Notes: generated by a model from the sequence alone, not told the origin. Shown: positions 37,001-45,386, counted from the stretch's first letter. The stretch is DNA of 64,000 nucleotides from Sabethes cyaneus (GCF_943734655.1 NC_071355.1:71633449-71697448), one strand, 5' to 3'. Made by a program: numbers and translations.

Positions 37001-40000
37001 AAGAGGTTGGAAAGAAAAAAACAACAAAACTGATTCTTTCGCGGCACGCTGGTCAGGAGTTCGTGTTTTCTGATGAGAAACTCTATCTTGCAACAGCCGC
37101 ACAATGTCCAAAATGATCGGCTGTTGGCGCCGACGTTGGCCAGCATCCCCCTGTCCCACATAAATATCCCGTGGTTCCAGAGCGCTGCGTCGGTGTTGGT
37201 TTGAGGGGGCCGTATCCAAACGTGGGAAATTTCCACTGGTGTTTATCGAGAAAAACGTGAAAATCTACGCCGCGTACTATAAGACCGAGGTTCTGGAGAA
37301 GGTTGTGGCCATGGCACTTCGTGACCTCTACGGGAAAGACCATTACGTTTTTCAACAGGACGGCGCACCGGCCCACACGGCGAATATCGTCCAAGCATGG
37401 TGTCAGGAGAATTTGACTGATTTTCTCGATAAGACTTAGTGGCCTCCCAGCTCCCCGGATCTTAATCCCCTGGACTTTTATATATGGTCATACATGCTGG
37501 CCAAGCAGAGCGAACATAAAGTGAACACTAAGGATCAATTTAAGAAGCTCTTTTCCAAGATCTGGGACGAGATGCCCATGGACCAGGGGCGTGACACGCG
37601 TCATTCTTTTGAGAAATAAGAAAGAAAGCAAAGAACGAAATCATGCAAGCCGTCGTTGAAGCCGTGCTCATCGGTGCCTAGCCCAAGACAAAGCACCTAA
37701 ATCGTAGTGGTCTACTAAGTTTGGAATTTACGCAGAGTGGAACGGTCAGTGTCTCTACATCAAGATCGTCGGTACACTGAGAGTTTATCTGCTCGTTTAT
37801 GTCGACGACATACCAGTGGCTTGCCAGGGTTCTGCGAAGGTCGACCAAAGCATTGAGTGCGAAGTTCGACATTACCGATTAAAGAGAGCCCAGCTTCTTT
37901 CTAGGTCTGGAGATCCAACGCCTTGACGGGAAATATTAAGTATTTGCGGAGATTTTCTTTGACAAAATCTCTGCAAGATTCGGGCAACGGGACGCCAAGA
38001 CTACCATGTCCCCAATGAATACTGGGTACACTTCGTCGATTGATACCAGTTCCCCATTCCCGGACAACACCGTCTACCGTAGCTTCTCCTTATTTTACGT
38101 CGCCGTTTCTGTCTACACAGATATCGCCGTCGCCGTAAGTGCATCTATCCTCGGTCGGAAAGTGTGCGCTCCTACCGAGAACTATTTGCTTGCCGCAAAG
38201 AGAGTACTCCGTTATCTCAAGGCAACAAAGGGGGCTAAGCTGTTTTACAAGAATGATACTCAAGAACTTTTCGGATTCTCAGTTACCGATTGGGCGGGGG
38301 CCGGCAGCACTCGTCGCTCTACAACCGGTTTTGTCTTTCTGTATGCAGGAGGAGCAATTTCTCTGGAGCAGCAGACTCCAGTACTGTGTTACACTTAGCT
38401 CAATGGAATCGGTATACTTCGCACTCGGAGAGGCCAGCCAAGAGGTTGTCTGGTTAAGGAGGTTGCATTCTGACATGGATGTGACATTGGTATGTCCGAC
38501 ATGCATCATGGAGGACAAACAAGGATGTATCCAGTTCGTGCAATCGGATCGAATCAGTCGTCGCTCAAAGTAAATCGGGACGAAGGAGAGGTATGTTCGA
38601 GAGCTACTTAATAAGAAAGCTGTGCGACTTGAATATTGTCCCACCGAACAGATGGTATCTGACCTGCTAACTAAGCCGCTCGGAACCACAAAAGCTGTCT
38701 GAGCTGCTAGGACTATCGTCAACGAAAGATGGTGGCGGCACATAGTGATGCCGTCTACATCCGCGCGTCCCTCGTACTGCGCGCCTCTGCTACTTACCAG
38801 AAAGAAGATCAAACATATGCTAAATCAGATAATGCAATCTTCTGTTTATATTTCATCATTCACTTTTCATACAACGTGTAATTCAGTCGTGTGTTTTTAA
38901 ACGTTTCCGGGTAAACCGCATTTATATTTCGTCTAATCCGATTTTGACCAACAAACACAAACCACACAAAACTGTCAAACCTGGGGCGGAAAGAACGCAT
39001 GCAATGCTTTATTGAGAGGAAGTTAAAAAAATCGGTCGTAAATAAGAGATAACGTAAATTCAAATTTTGGACGTAAAAAGAGAGTACAGTAATTCAAATT
39101 CTGGCCGTACAAAGACAGGACGTTAATTTAAATTTGGGGCATAAAAAGAGAGGACGTCAATTTAAATTTTGGATGTAAAACGAGAGGACGTTAATTTAAA
39201 TTCCGGACGTAAAACGAGAGGACGTTAATTTAAATTTTAGATGTAAAAAGAGTGGTCATTAATTTCAATTTCGGACGTTAAAAAAGAGGCCGGTAATTCA
39301 AATTTTGGTTGTAAAACTAGTGGACGTTAATTCAAATTCCGGACGCACAAAGAGATGACGTTAATCCAAATTCCGGACGTAAAAATATAGGACGTTATTC
39401 TAAATTTTAGACATAAAAGGGCCGTTAATTTCAATTTTGGACGTTAAAAGAGAGGACGTTAATTCAAATTCCGGTCGTAAAAAGAAAGGACGTTAATCCA
39501 AATTTCGGATGTAAAACGAGAGGACGATAGTTCAAATTTCGGACGTAACAAAGGGGGATTAAATTAAATTAAATTAAATTAAATTAAATTAAATTAAATT
39601 AATTAAAATTTCTGACGTAAAACGAGAGGACGTAAATCTGAATTTCGGCCGTAAAACGAGAAGACGTTAATTCAGTTTTTGGACGCAAAAATAGAGGACC
39701 TTCATTCAAATTTTGTACGTGAAACGAGAGAACGTTATCTCAAATTTTTGGACTTGATCACGTAAAATGAATGGTAGTAGAGATTCTAGTGTAGTTCAAG
39801 GCAGGGAAACAATGTCGCATCACCAACTAATAAAACTTTTATTGTTTTACAGCACGGACCGCCTAATCCAGGAAACAATTCGCATCAAATTCGCCGACTG
39901 TACCGTGCTGACCATCGCGCATCGTTTGAACACCATTATGGACTCGGACCGGGTGCTGGTGATGGATGCTGGCGAGTCGGTCGAGTTCGGTACCCCGTAC

Positions 40001-40120
40001 GATCTACTACAGATGCCGGTTGGCATTTTCAAGGATATGGTGCTGGCTACCGGACCGGCCGAATCGGAGCGGATGCTACAGATTGCTAAGCATAAATTTG
40101 ACGAAAGCGCGAAACAGTGA
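15879..40120 (+). CDS. ABCC4: ABCC4/MRP4-like ABC transporter (8 exons)
   Basis: This is a full ABC subfamily C exporter of the MRP4 / lethal(2)03659 type. It lies in the plasma membrane and uses ATP to export organic anions and conjugates. Exons: 15879-16063, 30971-31138, 31204-32848, 32915-33336, 33393-33590, 33657-33997, 34064-35003, 39853-40120. They sum to 4167 nt, give 1388 aa, and every junction is GT/AG and in phase. NBD1 has Walker A GPVGAGKSS (about residue 499), signature LSGGQ (589-593) and Walker B VFLMDD (609). NBD2 has Walker A GRTGAGKSS (1166), signature SVGQ (1268) and Walker B VLVLDE (1287). A Ser/Arg-rich linker spans about 690-755 and N-glycosylation sequons lie at Asn820 and Asn831. 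There is no TMD0, as in short ABCC members. Introns 1 (14.9 kb) and 7 (4.8 kb) are full of transposons. Confidence 0.93.
16465..16672 (+). mobile_element. tRNA-derived SINE (mosquito SINE200-like)
   Basis: A box-A-like TGGCCTAGAGG lies at 16470-16480 and a box-B-like GGTTTCGAATC at 16512-16522, about 30 bp apart as in tRNA-derived promoters. The body contains CTCTAGCCCCGCAATTGCCC, CTGCGAAGTCTGT and ACAGAAGGCCAAG, and it ends in a T-rich GGCTTTG(T)n tail. This is the known layout of mosquito tRNA-SINEs. A degenerate relative lies on the other strand at 4775-4915. Confidence 0.75.
17040..17580 (+). mobile_element. Penelope-like element remnant (GIY-YIG endonuclease)
   Basis: From 17202 the frame reads AGIYKIACSHCEKVYIGQTK, with the GIY and YIG motifs, a CxxC pair and the following R...H (IRFKEH). 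This is the GIY-YIG endonuclease of Penelope-like retroelements. A TAG at about 17353 and a frameshift separate it from the continuation (SKVAEHIFENIHPL ... ESLEIYKQ), which runs to about 17570. The RT domain is absent. A hammerhead-like core lies just upstream (17073-17101), as expected for Penelope terminal repeats, so the copy looks internally deleted. Confidence 0.75.
17067..17104 (+). ncRNA. Hammerhead ribozyme-like core (partial)
   Basis: CTGATGA (17073-17079) is followed by a 6-bp stem, GCCTGC/GTAGGT around loop AAGTC, then GAAA (17098-17101). This is the order of the hammerhead catalytic core, and Penelope-like elements are known to carry hammerheads in their terminal repeats. I could not find a stem III partner and cleavage site after GAAA, so this copy is probably incomplete. 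Confidence 0.5.
17581..17929. other. Intron 1 spacer
   Basis: No recognised element lies between the Penelope remnant and the RTE tail. A short CTAGCAT...ATGCTAG hairpin occurs at about 17556-17576 on the border. Confidence 0.4.
18445..19431 (-). pseudogene. RTE copy 2 reverse transcriptase ORF
   Basis: RT motifs are present in order: SNRAPGIDRISAEMLK, NWRGITLL, FVDFEKAFDRHNHE (A), GVRQGCILSPLLF (B) and FDLADDVVLL (C, Asp pair intact). Directly after motif C the sequence jumps to KTKSMVVNT. About 40 residues normally found between them are missing, an in-frame internal deletion. The C-terminal part continues in another frame to about 17950. Confidence 0.82.
19532..20674 (-). pseudogene. RTE copy 2 endonuclease ORF
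   Basis: The 380-residue open frame carries the core endonuclease motifs CYAPTD, MGDFNAKIG, DGRTENQIDH and SDHHLV, followed by a basic linker with IDERREAKAG-like sequence. The N-terminal motifs lie further upstream in other frames (about 20830-20680). The family protein is longer, so this is a broken copy. Confidence 0.82.
20937..21000 (-). promoter_or_regulatory. Conserved 5' leader block of RTE copy 2
   Basis: GATGGGGCTGCCATCTTA at 20937-20954 and TCCTGTTAGCATACGAC at 20984-21000 match copy 1 with identical spacing. On the coding strand it contains TAAGATGGCAGCCCC. Confidence 0.5.
21001..23914. other. Intron 1 DNA without recognised gene
   Basis: A GC-rich block at 21200-21490 and an A-rich block at 21500-21870 follow the RTE. 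Short frames at 23022-23381 in both directions are open, but no domain is recognised. No element ends could be fixed. Confidence 0.45.
23915..24200 (+). mobile_element. pogo/Tigger-like terminal fragment
   Basis: After a TA, the sequence CAGGGATACCTCGATATAAG resembles Tc1/mariner-pogo (Tigger) termini in starting CAGGxATACCTCG. The segment CGATATAAGACAA is repeated at 23946-23975 and 24149. No inverted partner and no transposase was seen, so only one end seems to remain. Confidence 0.4.
24201..25188. other. AT-rich intron spacer
   Basis: Nothing coding is visible. The motif ATTTCGCCRC occurs three times (about 24463, 24654 and 24670), which may mark the end of an unclassified mobile element. 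Confidence 0.4.
25189..27060 (+). pseudogene. Copia pol: zinc knuckle, truncated protease, integrase
   Basis: The 623-codon open frame has zinc knuckle CFLCKQAGHLRKDC (CX2CX4HX4C), then protease active site WFVDSGAS. Soon after comes the GAG-pre-integrase His/Cys region (LHTWHRRLSH ... CQCC). The integrase core has the D,D,E set in HADLNGPM, LQTDGGGEF and QQNGVMERR. The C-terminal integrase region (FGCDAWVQIPAERRKK) runs into the first residues of RT and stops. About 100 or more residues of protease seem to be missing in frame. The RT core with its YVDD box is absent. Confidence 0.85.
27212..27766 (+). pseudogene. Copia RNase H and C-terminal fragment
   Basis: It carries copia RNase H motifs: PDISAAVGILSRK, WASRKQSCVAMSTMEAEYIAL, EAVWLRRL, DNRSCLDF, KHIDTRYHY and ADILTKPL. 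The RT catalytic centre between this and the preceding frame has been deleted. Confidence 0.85.
28267..30220. mobile_element. TA-flanked inverted-repeat element with iterated motif
   Basis: Terminal sequences TACCGCCAGCCGGGGCGAGA (28267) and its inverted match, read from 30220 as TACCGCCATCCGGGGTGAGA, bound 1.95 kb of AT-rich DNA. The motif GGGGYGAGATTGTGCCA occurs at both ends and internally on either strand: 28278-28294, 28466-28481, 28488-28505, 29802-29818, 30174-30190 and 30193-30209. Flanking TA suggests a Tc1/mariner-type non-autonomous element. The iterated motif may be a transposase-binding site. No transposase frame is recognised. A GC-rich unexplained block lies at about 29463-29620. 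Confidence 0.6.
30261..30755 (-). other. Unidentified 164-codon reverse ORF
   Basis: This open frame lies inside ABCC4 intron 1 on the opposite strand. It contains basic stretches (EPKHKHRYKRASH) and a protein-like end (ESVYFFHFERTADCLPASLN). I recognise no family. It could be a fragment of a retroelement protein or chance. It has no visible start context or partner exons. Confidence 0.25.
30971..31138 (+). CDS. ABCC4: ABCC4-like exon 2
   Basis: It starts after CCACAG and ends at GTATGTG. It encodes the entry to membrane domain 1, with RPRLIKAIFKTFWWEY and RLAQPIFLGLLLQYF, typical of MRP4. The open frame at 30925-31146 in this place is a different, out-of-frame reading. Confidence 0.9.
31204..32848 (+). 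CDS. ABCC4: ABCC4-like exon 3 (TMD1 and NBD1)
   Basis: The largest exon encodes most of membrane domain 1 and all of nucleotide-binding domain 1, including Walker A, the LSGGQ signature, Walker B and the H-loop region LVTHQVHF. It ends at GAG before GTTAGT; the 18 nt after it, up to a stop, are intron. Confidence 0.95.
32915..33336 (+). CDS. ABCC4: ABCC4-like exon 4 (linker, start of TMD2)
   Basis: It follows a TTTAG acceptor and continues the NBD1 tail (GKITLQGTPHDL). A charged, Ser/Arg-rich linker (KRSRRGSRTSSRS) comes next, followed by the first helix of membrane domain 2. It ends in a split Trp codon at GTAAAT, and the intron after it is only 56 bp. Confidence 0.9.
33393..33590 (+). CDS. 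ABCC4: ABCC4-like exon 5
   Basis: It carries the extracellular loop with two N-glycosylation sequons (NAS and NSS) and a membrane helix ending VVAIIR. It begins by completing the Trp codon of exon 4 and ends with AG of the Arg codon at GTAAAT. Confidence 0.88.
33657..33997 (+). CDS. ABCC4: ABCC4-like exon 6 (TMD2)
   Basis: It encodes TMD2 with the family motifs RASQNLHDSMF, RFYDTNPSGRILNRFSKD and VDELLP. It ends at GTAAGA after LEGI. The extra open codons up to a stop at about 34026 are intron read-through. Confidence 0.92.
34064..35003 (+). CDS. ABCC4: ABCC4-like exon 7 (TMD2 end, NBD2)
   Basis: It starts with RSPVFSHLAASLAGLPTIRSF and covers the end of TMD2 and most of NBD2, with Walker A, the SVGQRQLICLARA signature and Walker B DEATANVD. 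It ends phase 2 at GTAAGT, after which the 4.8-kb intron begins. Confidence 0.95.
35076..35119. repeat. 44-bp segment shared exactly with 54881-54924
   Basis: The segment CTCGGGTACTTTTTCATTTC... ending GAGAGATTC is identical over 44 bp at the two places, 20 kb apart, in the same orientation, with unrelated flanks. It may be the conserved end of a mobile element. Confidence 0.7.
36479..36555. repeat. ~30-bp-arm hairpin (MITE-like)
   Basis: ACTGccGCTACTCGCATAAC at 36479 pairs with GTTATGCGAGTAGCaaCAGT ending at 36555. The arms continue, imperfectly, around a short centre. It sits inside the copia remnant, directly before the mariner. Confidence 0.6.
36558..37640 (+). mobile_element. Tc1/mariner element, DD37D type, 3' end lost
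   Basis: The left end, TA then CAGGGTGTTCAATAAGTTTG (36558-36579), is a mariner-like inverted repeat with the TA target dinucleotide. The matching right end was not found, so that side is deleted. It carries a broken transposase inside the decayed copia. Confidence 0.8.
36602..37600 (+). pseudogene. Mariner-type transposase, frameshifted
   Basis: The N-terminal part (36602-37033, 143 codons) has two helix-turn-helix regions with an arginine-rich linker (SARSRSARTP). The catalytic part is in other frames: VFSDEKL near 37065 (first Asp), QQDGAPAHTA at 37357 (second Asp) and, after a stop, PDLNPLDFYIW near 37460 (third acidic residue). Counting the stop as one residue, 37 positions separate the second and third Asp, which suggests the DD37D (maT-like) group. 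Stops and frame changes make it inactive. Confidence 0.8.
39050..39745. repeat. 34-bp minisatellite (~20 units)
   Basis: The unit is close to GGACGTTAATTTAAATTTCG + GACGTAAAACGAGA, repeated with substitutions across about 0.7 kb and ending about 110 bp before the exon 8 acceptor. Units are contiguous, with no unique spacers. A perfect pentanucleotide run (ATTAA)n is embedded at 39558-39602. Confidence 0.88.
39853..40120 (+). CDS. ABCC4: ABCC4-like exon 8 (C-terminus)
   Basis: It starts after a TTTTACAG acceptor and completes NBD2 (TDRLIQETIRIKFADCTVLTIAHRLNTIMDSDRV, here split as seen across motifs). The H-loop His lies in TIAHRLN, and the exon ends in TGA at 40118-40120. It lies 4.8 kb from exon 7, beyond the copia/mariner debris. 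Confidence 0.93.
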
Positions 40121-41264
40121 ATGCCGCAGCACCGTTAGGCTGGTGGTCCACACGGCTGCCACTGTCCCGATCAGTAGTACAAACAAGTGTCCTTAGCTGG
40201 CAATCGAATTATCGAAACAAGCCATTCTGTGTTGTTTTCTATCGAACTATCTCTTCATTAGTGTACATTTTTAGCTAATCTATATAAGCGGTATATAGAG
40301 CTGCCTTGAATAAGTGAAAACTATAATATTATTTTTACTGGAATTAAGCTACTATCACTCGAATTCAATTGATGATCGTACTTATCTTTCCAGTTGCTAC
40401 TACTTAACTTTATTATAATCTCTATTAGATACGAAGAAATTGTACGTTTAAAAGTACGTCATCCGTAAGTATCGTCCGTAAGGGTACTCAATCATCAATC
40501 ATTCATATGTGATCAATATACACATTTTTGTTTGTGCCAAAAATAGACAAATGCACTATGTACCATGTACCTAGAACGAGATGGAAATCCCTACACCTTC
40601 ATATGCTATCCGTTATTTTTATTTAATTGAGTAACGTAATGTTTTTGCTTTGCAGCTCGCAGGTGCCTTTAGTAGCAAGACAGCGATTCACCGTGACGCA
40701 GCATAAATGACGGACGATGTGTTTGCGGCCGCCACTCAATTACACTTTGTAGCGTGTGCTGGCTCACTCATCCCATACCATACCATACCGGTTGGTTTAT
40801 TAGTTGATTAAATTGTTTAGCGCCAGCACGAACCAGCCGTAAACTGTCTCGCGTACGGTGACCAATTGAGTTCAATTGAGTTTGATATTGAGCGAATGGC
40901 TGTCTCGTGGGTGCATACCATATTTGGATGTTATGCGGTTTGTTCAGCATGAATTTTTTATGTGATTTTATGAATTGCTTCGATATTTATGCAGTTGGAT
41001 CAGGCTGCCTATTTAACTTTTACTCTCTTCATATACAGGATGTTAGGTAGCTTAGTGCAGATTTTTCACGGGGTGATAGAGGATCATATTTGACGAAAAA
41101 AATTCTACGCATGTGGTCAAATCTCAATCGTTACAGAGTTGTTAAACATTTTAAGTTCGATTTGCCTTAAATTAGCTTTGGCACAAAAACTTTGCTAGCT
41201 AGCTCAATTCTGTTACTTTCATTCCAAAGCTGAAAAAAAGTTGTACTGAAAATTGGTCTTAAAC
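40121..41264. other. 3' flank of the ABC transporter gene
   Basis: This presumably holds the 3' UTR, then AT-rich DNA. No strong AATAAA near the stop was fixed. A short CATACCATACC repeat lies at 40771-40788. Nothing else is recognised. Confidence 0.45.
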
Positions 41265-41294
41265 TACCGTGACTGCTGGTAATTCCGCGCACTT
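41265..41294 (+). repeat. Inverted-repeat partner A (with 45959-45987)
   Basis: TACCGTGACTGCTGGTAATT followed by CCGCGCAC is matched in inverted orientation at 45959-45987 with two or three differences. The pair encloses the hAT and the foldback, and may be the ends of an older element of about 2.1 kb. Confidence 0.45.
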
Positions 41295-41316
41295 AAGGCG
41301 CAGACAATGTTATGAT

Positions 41317-43961
41317 TAGGGTTGGGAGTACCGGGACCGTTTTTGAGAACCGGTATTTCGGTACCGGAAGCATCAGTACCGGTAATACCGGTACTAGTAC
41401 CGGTTCCCACGATATTTTAAGAACAAAAAATCTTACTCATGAAAAACCAAAACAACTTATTTATTTAATAATATTTAAATGTTTAGTGACAACAGAGTTA
41501 GCGATTGCAGAAATAAGATTTCAAGATACACAAAATATTTAACGTTTTGTCTTCCATGCGGGAACGAATCTTTGTAACGAAATTTCCAGATACCGAAAAT
41601 GCTCTCTCAGAATCCACCGACGTAGGGCGGACAGTACTCAGAGCATCGAAAAGTATAGTTGAGTACTTGCCTATTAATCCTTCAGCTTCGACGTAAGTAA
41701 ATTCACTTCGCAGTGTTTTTTGAAATTTAGGTGTATTCGAAGTCGTTGAAGCTGGAACTGGAACTGCTTTGAGTTGCTGAAGTCTTTTTTCAAATTTCTC
41801 CTTCATGGTCAGCTTATCATCATCATCTTCATTTGCGTGATCATCAATGCTTGCCGATGTCTCATCCATTATTTCCTCAATCTCATTGCCGGTGTTTAAT
41901 CGTTTGAACAGGTCATCAGCTTGCTTTATTAAGACGTTTCGCGATGTTTTGGAAAATATTCCAAAATTGTTATTCATCGTCATTCTTGTGGTCGGATTAG
42001 ATAAGAATGCGAAAAGATCTGCGTATTCAAAGCGTCTTTCTTTAATTAGGTCCTTTAGTGCTTCAAAAAGTTCGTTCGCAATATTGGTGTTTTGGGAATT
42101 GAGTTGTTCGAGCATAAAATGAAGAGCTATATCTGCTTCGTATAACGTGCAATGTCGTCTGCACAATTGTTCTACAGCTGCATTTATAGGATCCAAAGCT
42201 TCAATAATTTCCCTAACCAAAACCATTTCATCGTCTGTCAAATAACTTACCTTCACCTGTCCTTTAAGGTCGATCATTGCTTTTTGAACTGCAGTGCTGA
42301 GCTCGAAAAATCTTTTAAGCAATGCAAACAAACTGTTCCATCTTGTCTTGCAGTCAGAGATTAAACTTAGTTCTCTGCCTTTATCCTTCCGAACGTATTT
42401 TTGAAGAATATCATCGTTTCTCACGGGGGATTTCTTAAAAATTTTGACGATTTCACGAACGTTCTTCACAGTTGAGAAATATTGTGGCTTCATAGCAATA
42501 TTGCTACCAGATCCTTGGTCAAGAATAAACGGGTCAGTATTCTCCCCGTCAGAAGATGTATCGGAATCTGAACCGGAAAATTTAAGTTATCATCGTTCTA
42601 AGAAGATTGGAAAGCTGTATAAATTTACCTTCATCATAATCAATTAGATGGTCTGTGTTTGACGGCGGTTTCTGGTATAGAACACTTATTACGGCAAGGT
42701 GTATTCCATGCGCTAGGCAAACTTGATGGTCTGCAGAAGTTAACCTCCCCACTTTCTTCATAATCAGTGCTCCATCAGTCGTAAGGCCCATAATATCTTT
42801 GGATAGCACCAAACCAAATTCTGACAACTTCTGGTCCAACAACTCTACACACTGCTCAGCATTCATTGAACCTTTAATCCGTACGAGCCGCAGATTCCAG
42901 GTGTGTTTTGAATCGTGGACATTTACGTTCATATAACGACGATTTCTTACCGAAGTCCATTCGTCAAATGTGAGACTCAACTTTCGGTTTTGTAATTGTA
43001 GCTCATGAAACTGCTTCCGATACTCTTCGATAACAAAACTGCAGTAAGCTTTCACCTTTAGCTTAACACCTTTGTGCGACTTTGGGATATCGTTGAATCC
43101 TCGTGCAAGTAAACCTTGTCGGATGTCGTCGGAATTACATATTGTATTGAATGAAATATTATCCTTTGCAGCTAAACGAGCAATCACAACATCAAGAGGG
43201 GATGTTTTCGAGAAATACTTGACGATGGAGCTTTTTTCACACACGAAGAAGATGCTGAAGGTTGCTCGCTGTTAACATCGAGAGGGGCAGTGCGTTTATC
43301 CAAATTGATATCGTGAATACCCTTGAGATGTTTTTTCATACCGGATGTGCTGGAGCCTTCGCATTTAATCGTTTTAGAACACTTGATATACTTTGCCGTT
43401 CCGCGATTCTTAATTCCTCGAAAAAAGTAACACCATACTGAAGTTTCTGGAACTCCCTCTCTGATTTTATTTTCAAAGTCCATGATTGAATCCAGTCGAA
43501 ATGCCAATTAAATAATATTGCAACATCAACAAAGGGAAACAAACTGTAATCAATAATTGGAGCGAAAACAGGTTGACGTTCATTCAGCGGGTGACGGTAG
43601 TGATAATTATCGAGAGAAATTCAGTATATCCCTCTCGCACTCTCTGCATGCGTTAGAACGATACCGAGATATCTCTTTGCATTGAGAAATTGAACTCTAT
43701 CTCGTCATCTCCTTTTGTTTTGTTAATGGATAGTCCCGTGCATTTAGGGCAGAAATGAATCAAACATTTTGGTTTCATATGTGTGTGTGTGTTGAATTGC
43801 AAAAATAGAACGATAAGACAATAAAATGAAACGAAATTGCATAATTGATCGGTACCAAAAATCCCGGTTTTCTCTCATGCCAATACCGGTATTTCGGTAC
43901 TGGAAAATTGGCCGGTAGTACCGGTATTACCGGTTCCGGTACTCCCGGTATCCCAACCCTA
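41317..43961 (-). mobile_element. hAT DNA transposon, 2645 bp, complete ends
   Basis: The inverted ends TAGGGTTGGGAGTACCGGG (41317) and, read inward from 43961, TAGGGTTGGGATACCGGGA are flanked by an exact 8-bp direct duplication GTTATGAT (41309-41316 and 43962-43969), the hallmark of hAT insertion. Within about 110 bp of each end the motif ACCGGTA/TACCGGT is repeated many times; these are probable subterminal transposase sites. It encodes a BED-finger hAT transposase on the reverse strand with one intron and one frame break. Good ends and a nearly open gene imply a young insertion. Confidence 0.93.
41498..43507 (-). pseudogene. hAT transposase (BED finger, DDE, dimerisation domain)
   Basis: Exon A runs 43507-42629 and exon B 42567-41498. 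A 61-bp GT/AG intron separates them (42568-42628), and the join YDEG+D is in phase. The N-terminal BED-like finger has CxxC...HxxxxH layout (SGMKKHLKGIH), but the first Cys appears as Tyr (AKYIKC). Core motifs are LTFDEWTS, GLTTDGA and CKTRWNSL, with the HCTLYEADIAL region holding the likely catalytic Glu. The C-terminal hAT dimerisation motif is PTSVDSERAFSVSGNFVTKI. One frame break lies at a six-A run (43231-43236 region) between BED and core, so it is one indel from a full protein of about 650 aa. It could also be a sequencing error. Confidence 0.85.
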
Positions 43962-43969
43962 GTTATGAT

Positions 43970-44380
43970 CTGTGTAAAAAATTCAAATGGTGAGTTAGAA
44001 TAACCATAACTTCACCATGTACATAACCTCTTGGAGCCTAATAAGAAAGAGTGCTAATAATAACACATCGCAACAACTAAATAAGAAATGGACTGCAATC
44101 ATCAACGTTAATAGATTAAAACTGCATAAAAGCCTGGAAATGGCTCAAGCTCAAATGTTTGGACAAATTTACTTGGATAGCCTCTAGGCACTAGATACAT
44201 TACACGATCGCTGCATTTTAAAATTTGCTTAGTGATAATAATTAGATTGATCACTAAAATTTGCTACTTTATTTTTCTGTCACACATATTTACAATTATT
44301 GAAAAGGTATTAAACGCGTTCAGCGTAACTCGATAGTTTAGAGTTTTATTCTCGTTTGTGATCCTGAAATTACGCCATTT
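43970..44380. other. AT-rich spacer between hAT and foldback
   Basis: No gene or recognised repeat is seen. It may be the interior of the older element delimited by the inverted pair 41265/45987. Confidence 0.4.
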
Positions 44381-45386
44381 CACATTGGTCCAAAACTAAA
44401 AAACGTGCGCACTTGAATTTTGAGTAGGAAAAGTGTTTGTGAAACCTTTGCAAGTGTTGCTTAAAATTGAAAGCTCTATCCTTTGGTGGAATTTAACTTT
44501 TGATTAATCCCCCTAAAAGTAAAATAAAAAAATTATTTTTCGTCATTTTCCATATAACACATTGATGTGTTCTGCAAAGTTTGAGAGTATATTATTATAA
44601 GAAATTTTGCTGAAGACAGCAACTTTCTATCTCCTTAGCGAAGATAGAAAAATCCGAATATTGAAAAAAATGTTCAACTCAGTTACTCTGTTTTAGCTCT
44701 TTTTGTAGTTGTTGTATGACTTTTTCATGTTCTACAAAGTTATACAAATAATCAAAATACACAACTACGCCAAATATAGTATACCTCTATCTTTGCTTGG
44801 TTAGGAGCTGTAGGACTTTCAATATAAAAAACTCCCAATTGCGGAAGACGACTACGAATGAAACCTCCTGGATTTTGTAGCATTTTTCATACAGTGTCGA
44901 GTAATTCGGGGTCAAAATTGGGGCATTTTTATATTAAAAGTTCTACAGTTTCTAAACAAGCAAAGATAGAGTTATACTATATATAGCAAAGCTGTGTATT
45001 TTTACTATTTGTACAATTTTATAGAACCTGGAAAAATCATACAACAATTATAAAAAGAGCTAAAATAGAAAAATTGGTTTTAACGATTCATATATTAGAA
45101 ATAGGATTTTCTATCTTCGCTGAAGAGATAGAAGATTACTGTTTTCAGCAAAATTTCTTATATGCTCTAAAACTTCGCAGAACACATGAATGTATTATAT
45201 TGAAACTGAAGAAAAATGAGTTTTCTATTTCACTTGTAGGGAGATTAATCAAAAGTTGAATTTCACCAAACGATAGATCTTTTAATCTCAAGAAACTCTT
45301 GCAAAGGTTCCACAAACCTAAAACCAAGATTTCCTACTCACTACTCTAGTGCGCACGTTTTGGTTCACTAATTTTGGATCACTGTG
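44381..45386. mobile_element. Foldback element, 1006 bp, Transib-like ends
   Basis: Two arms of about 445 bp (44381-44830 and about 44922-45386) are imperfect inverted copies around a spacer of about 90 bp. The right end read inward starts CACAGTGATCCAAAA and the left end CACATTGGTCCAAAA. The element is flanked by a 5-bp direct repeat CATTT (44376-44380 and 45387-45391). Transib transposons have 5-bp duplications and CACWRTG-type ends, related to the RAG recombination heptamer CACAGTG. No transposase is encoded. Short frames at 45074-45259 and 45145-45327 are arm artefacts. Confidence 0.7.

Larger units (their letters stand above)
35180..38720 (+). mobile_element. Decayed copia-type retrotransposon with nested insertions
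   Basis: Integrase remnants (VVDDFSRYCVLHLLTNKSEA; QTAPYSPQQNRIAERKHRS at 35360-35420) and integrase C-terminal sequence (YADERKAYRFLDP) come first. RT N-terminal sequence (DDAEWRVAMKEELKS, SCRWIYKRG) follows. RT resumes after the insertions at about 37690, with the catalytic YVDD as LLVYVDDI, and RNase H (WLRRLHSDMD, 38460) runs to about 38720. Many stops and frameshifts are present. It is older than the copia in intron 1. Confidence 0.8.
35004..39852 (+). other. ABCC4-like intron 7 (4.8 kb)
   Basis: This phase-2 intron interrupts NBD2 between Walker B and the H-loop. It contains a 44-bp shared repeat, a decayed copia element split by a hairpin and a mariner, and a 34-bp minisatellite close to the acceptor. 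Confidence 0.9.

Noticed and set aside
39050..39745. CRISPR-like regular array
   Set aside because: The 34-bp units are contiguous with no unique spacers, and the context is an insect intron. It is a minisatellite.
45074..45327. Two short frames in the foldback right arm
   Set aside because: They sit in one arm of an inverted repeat and have no protein motif.
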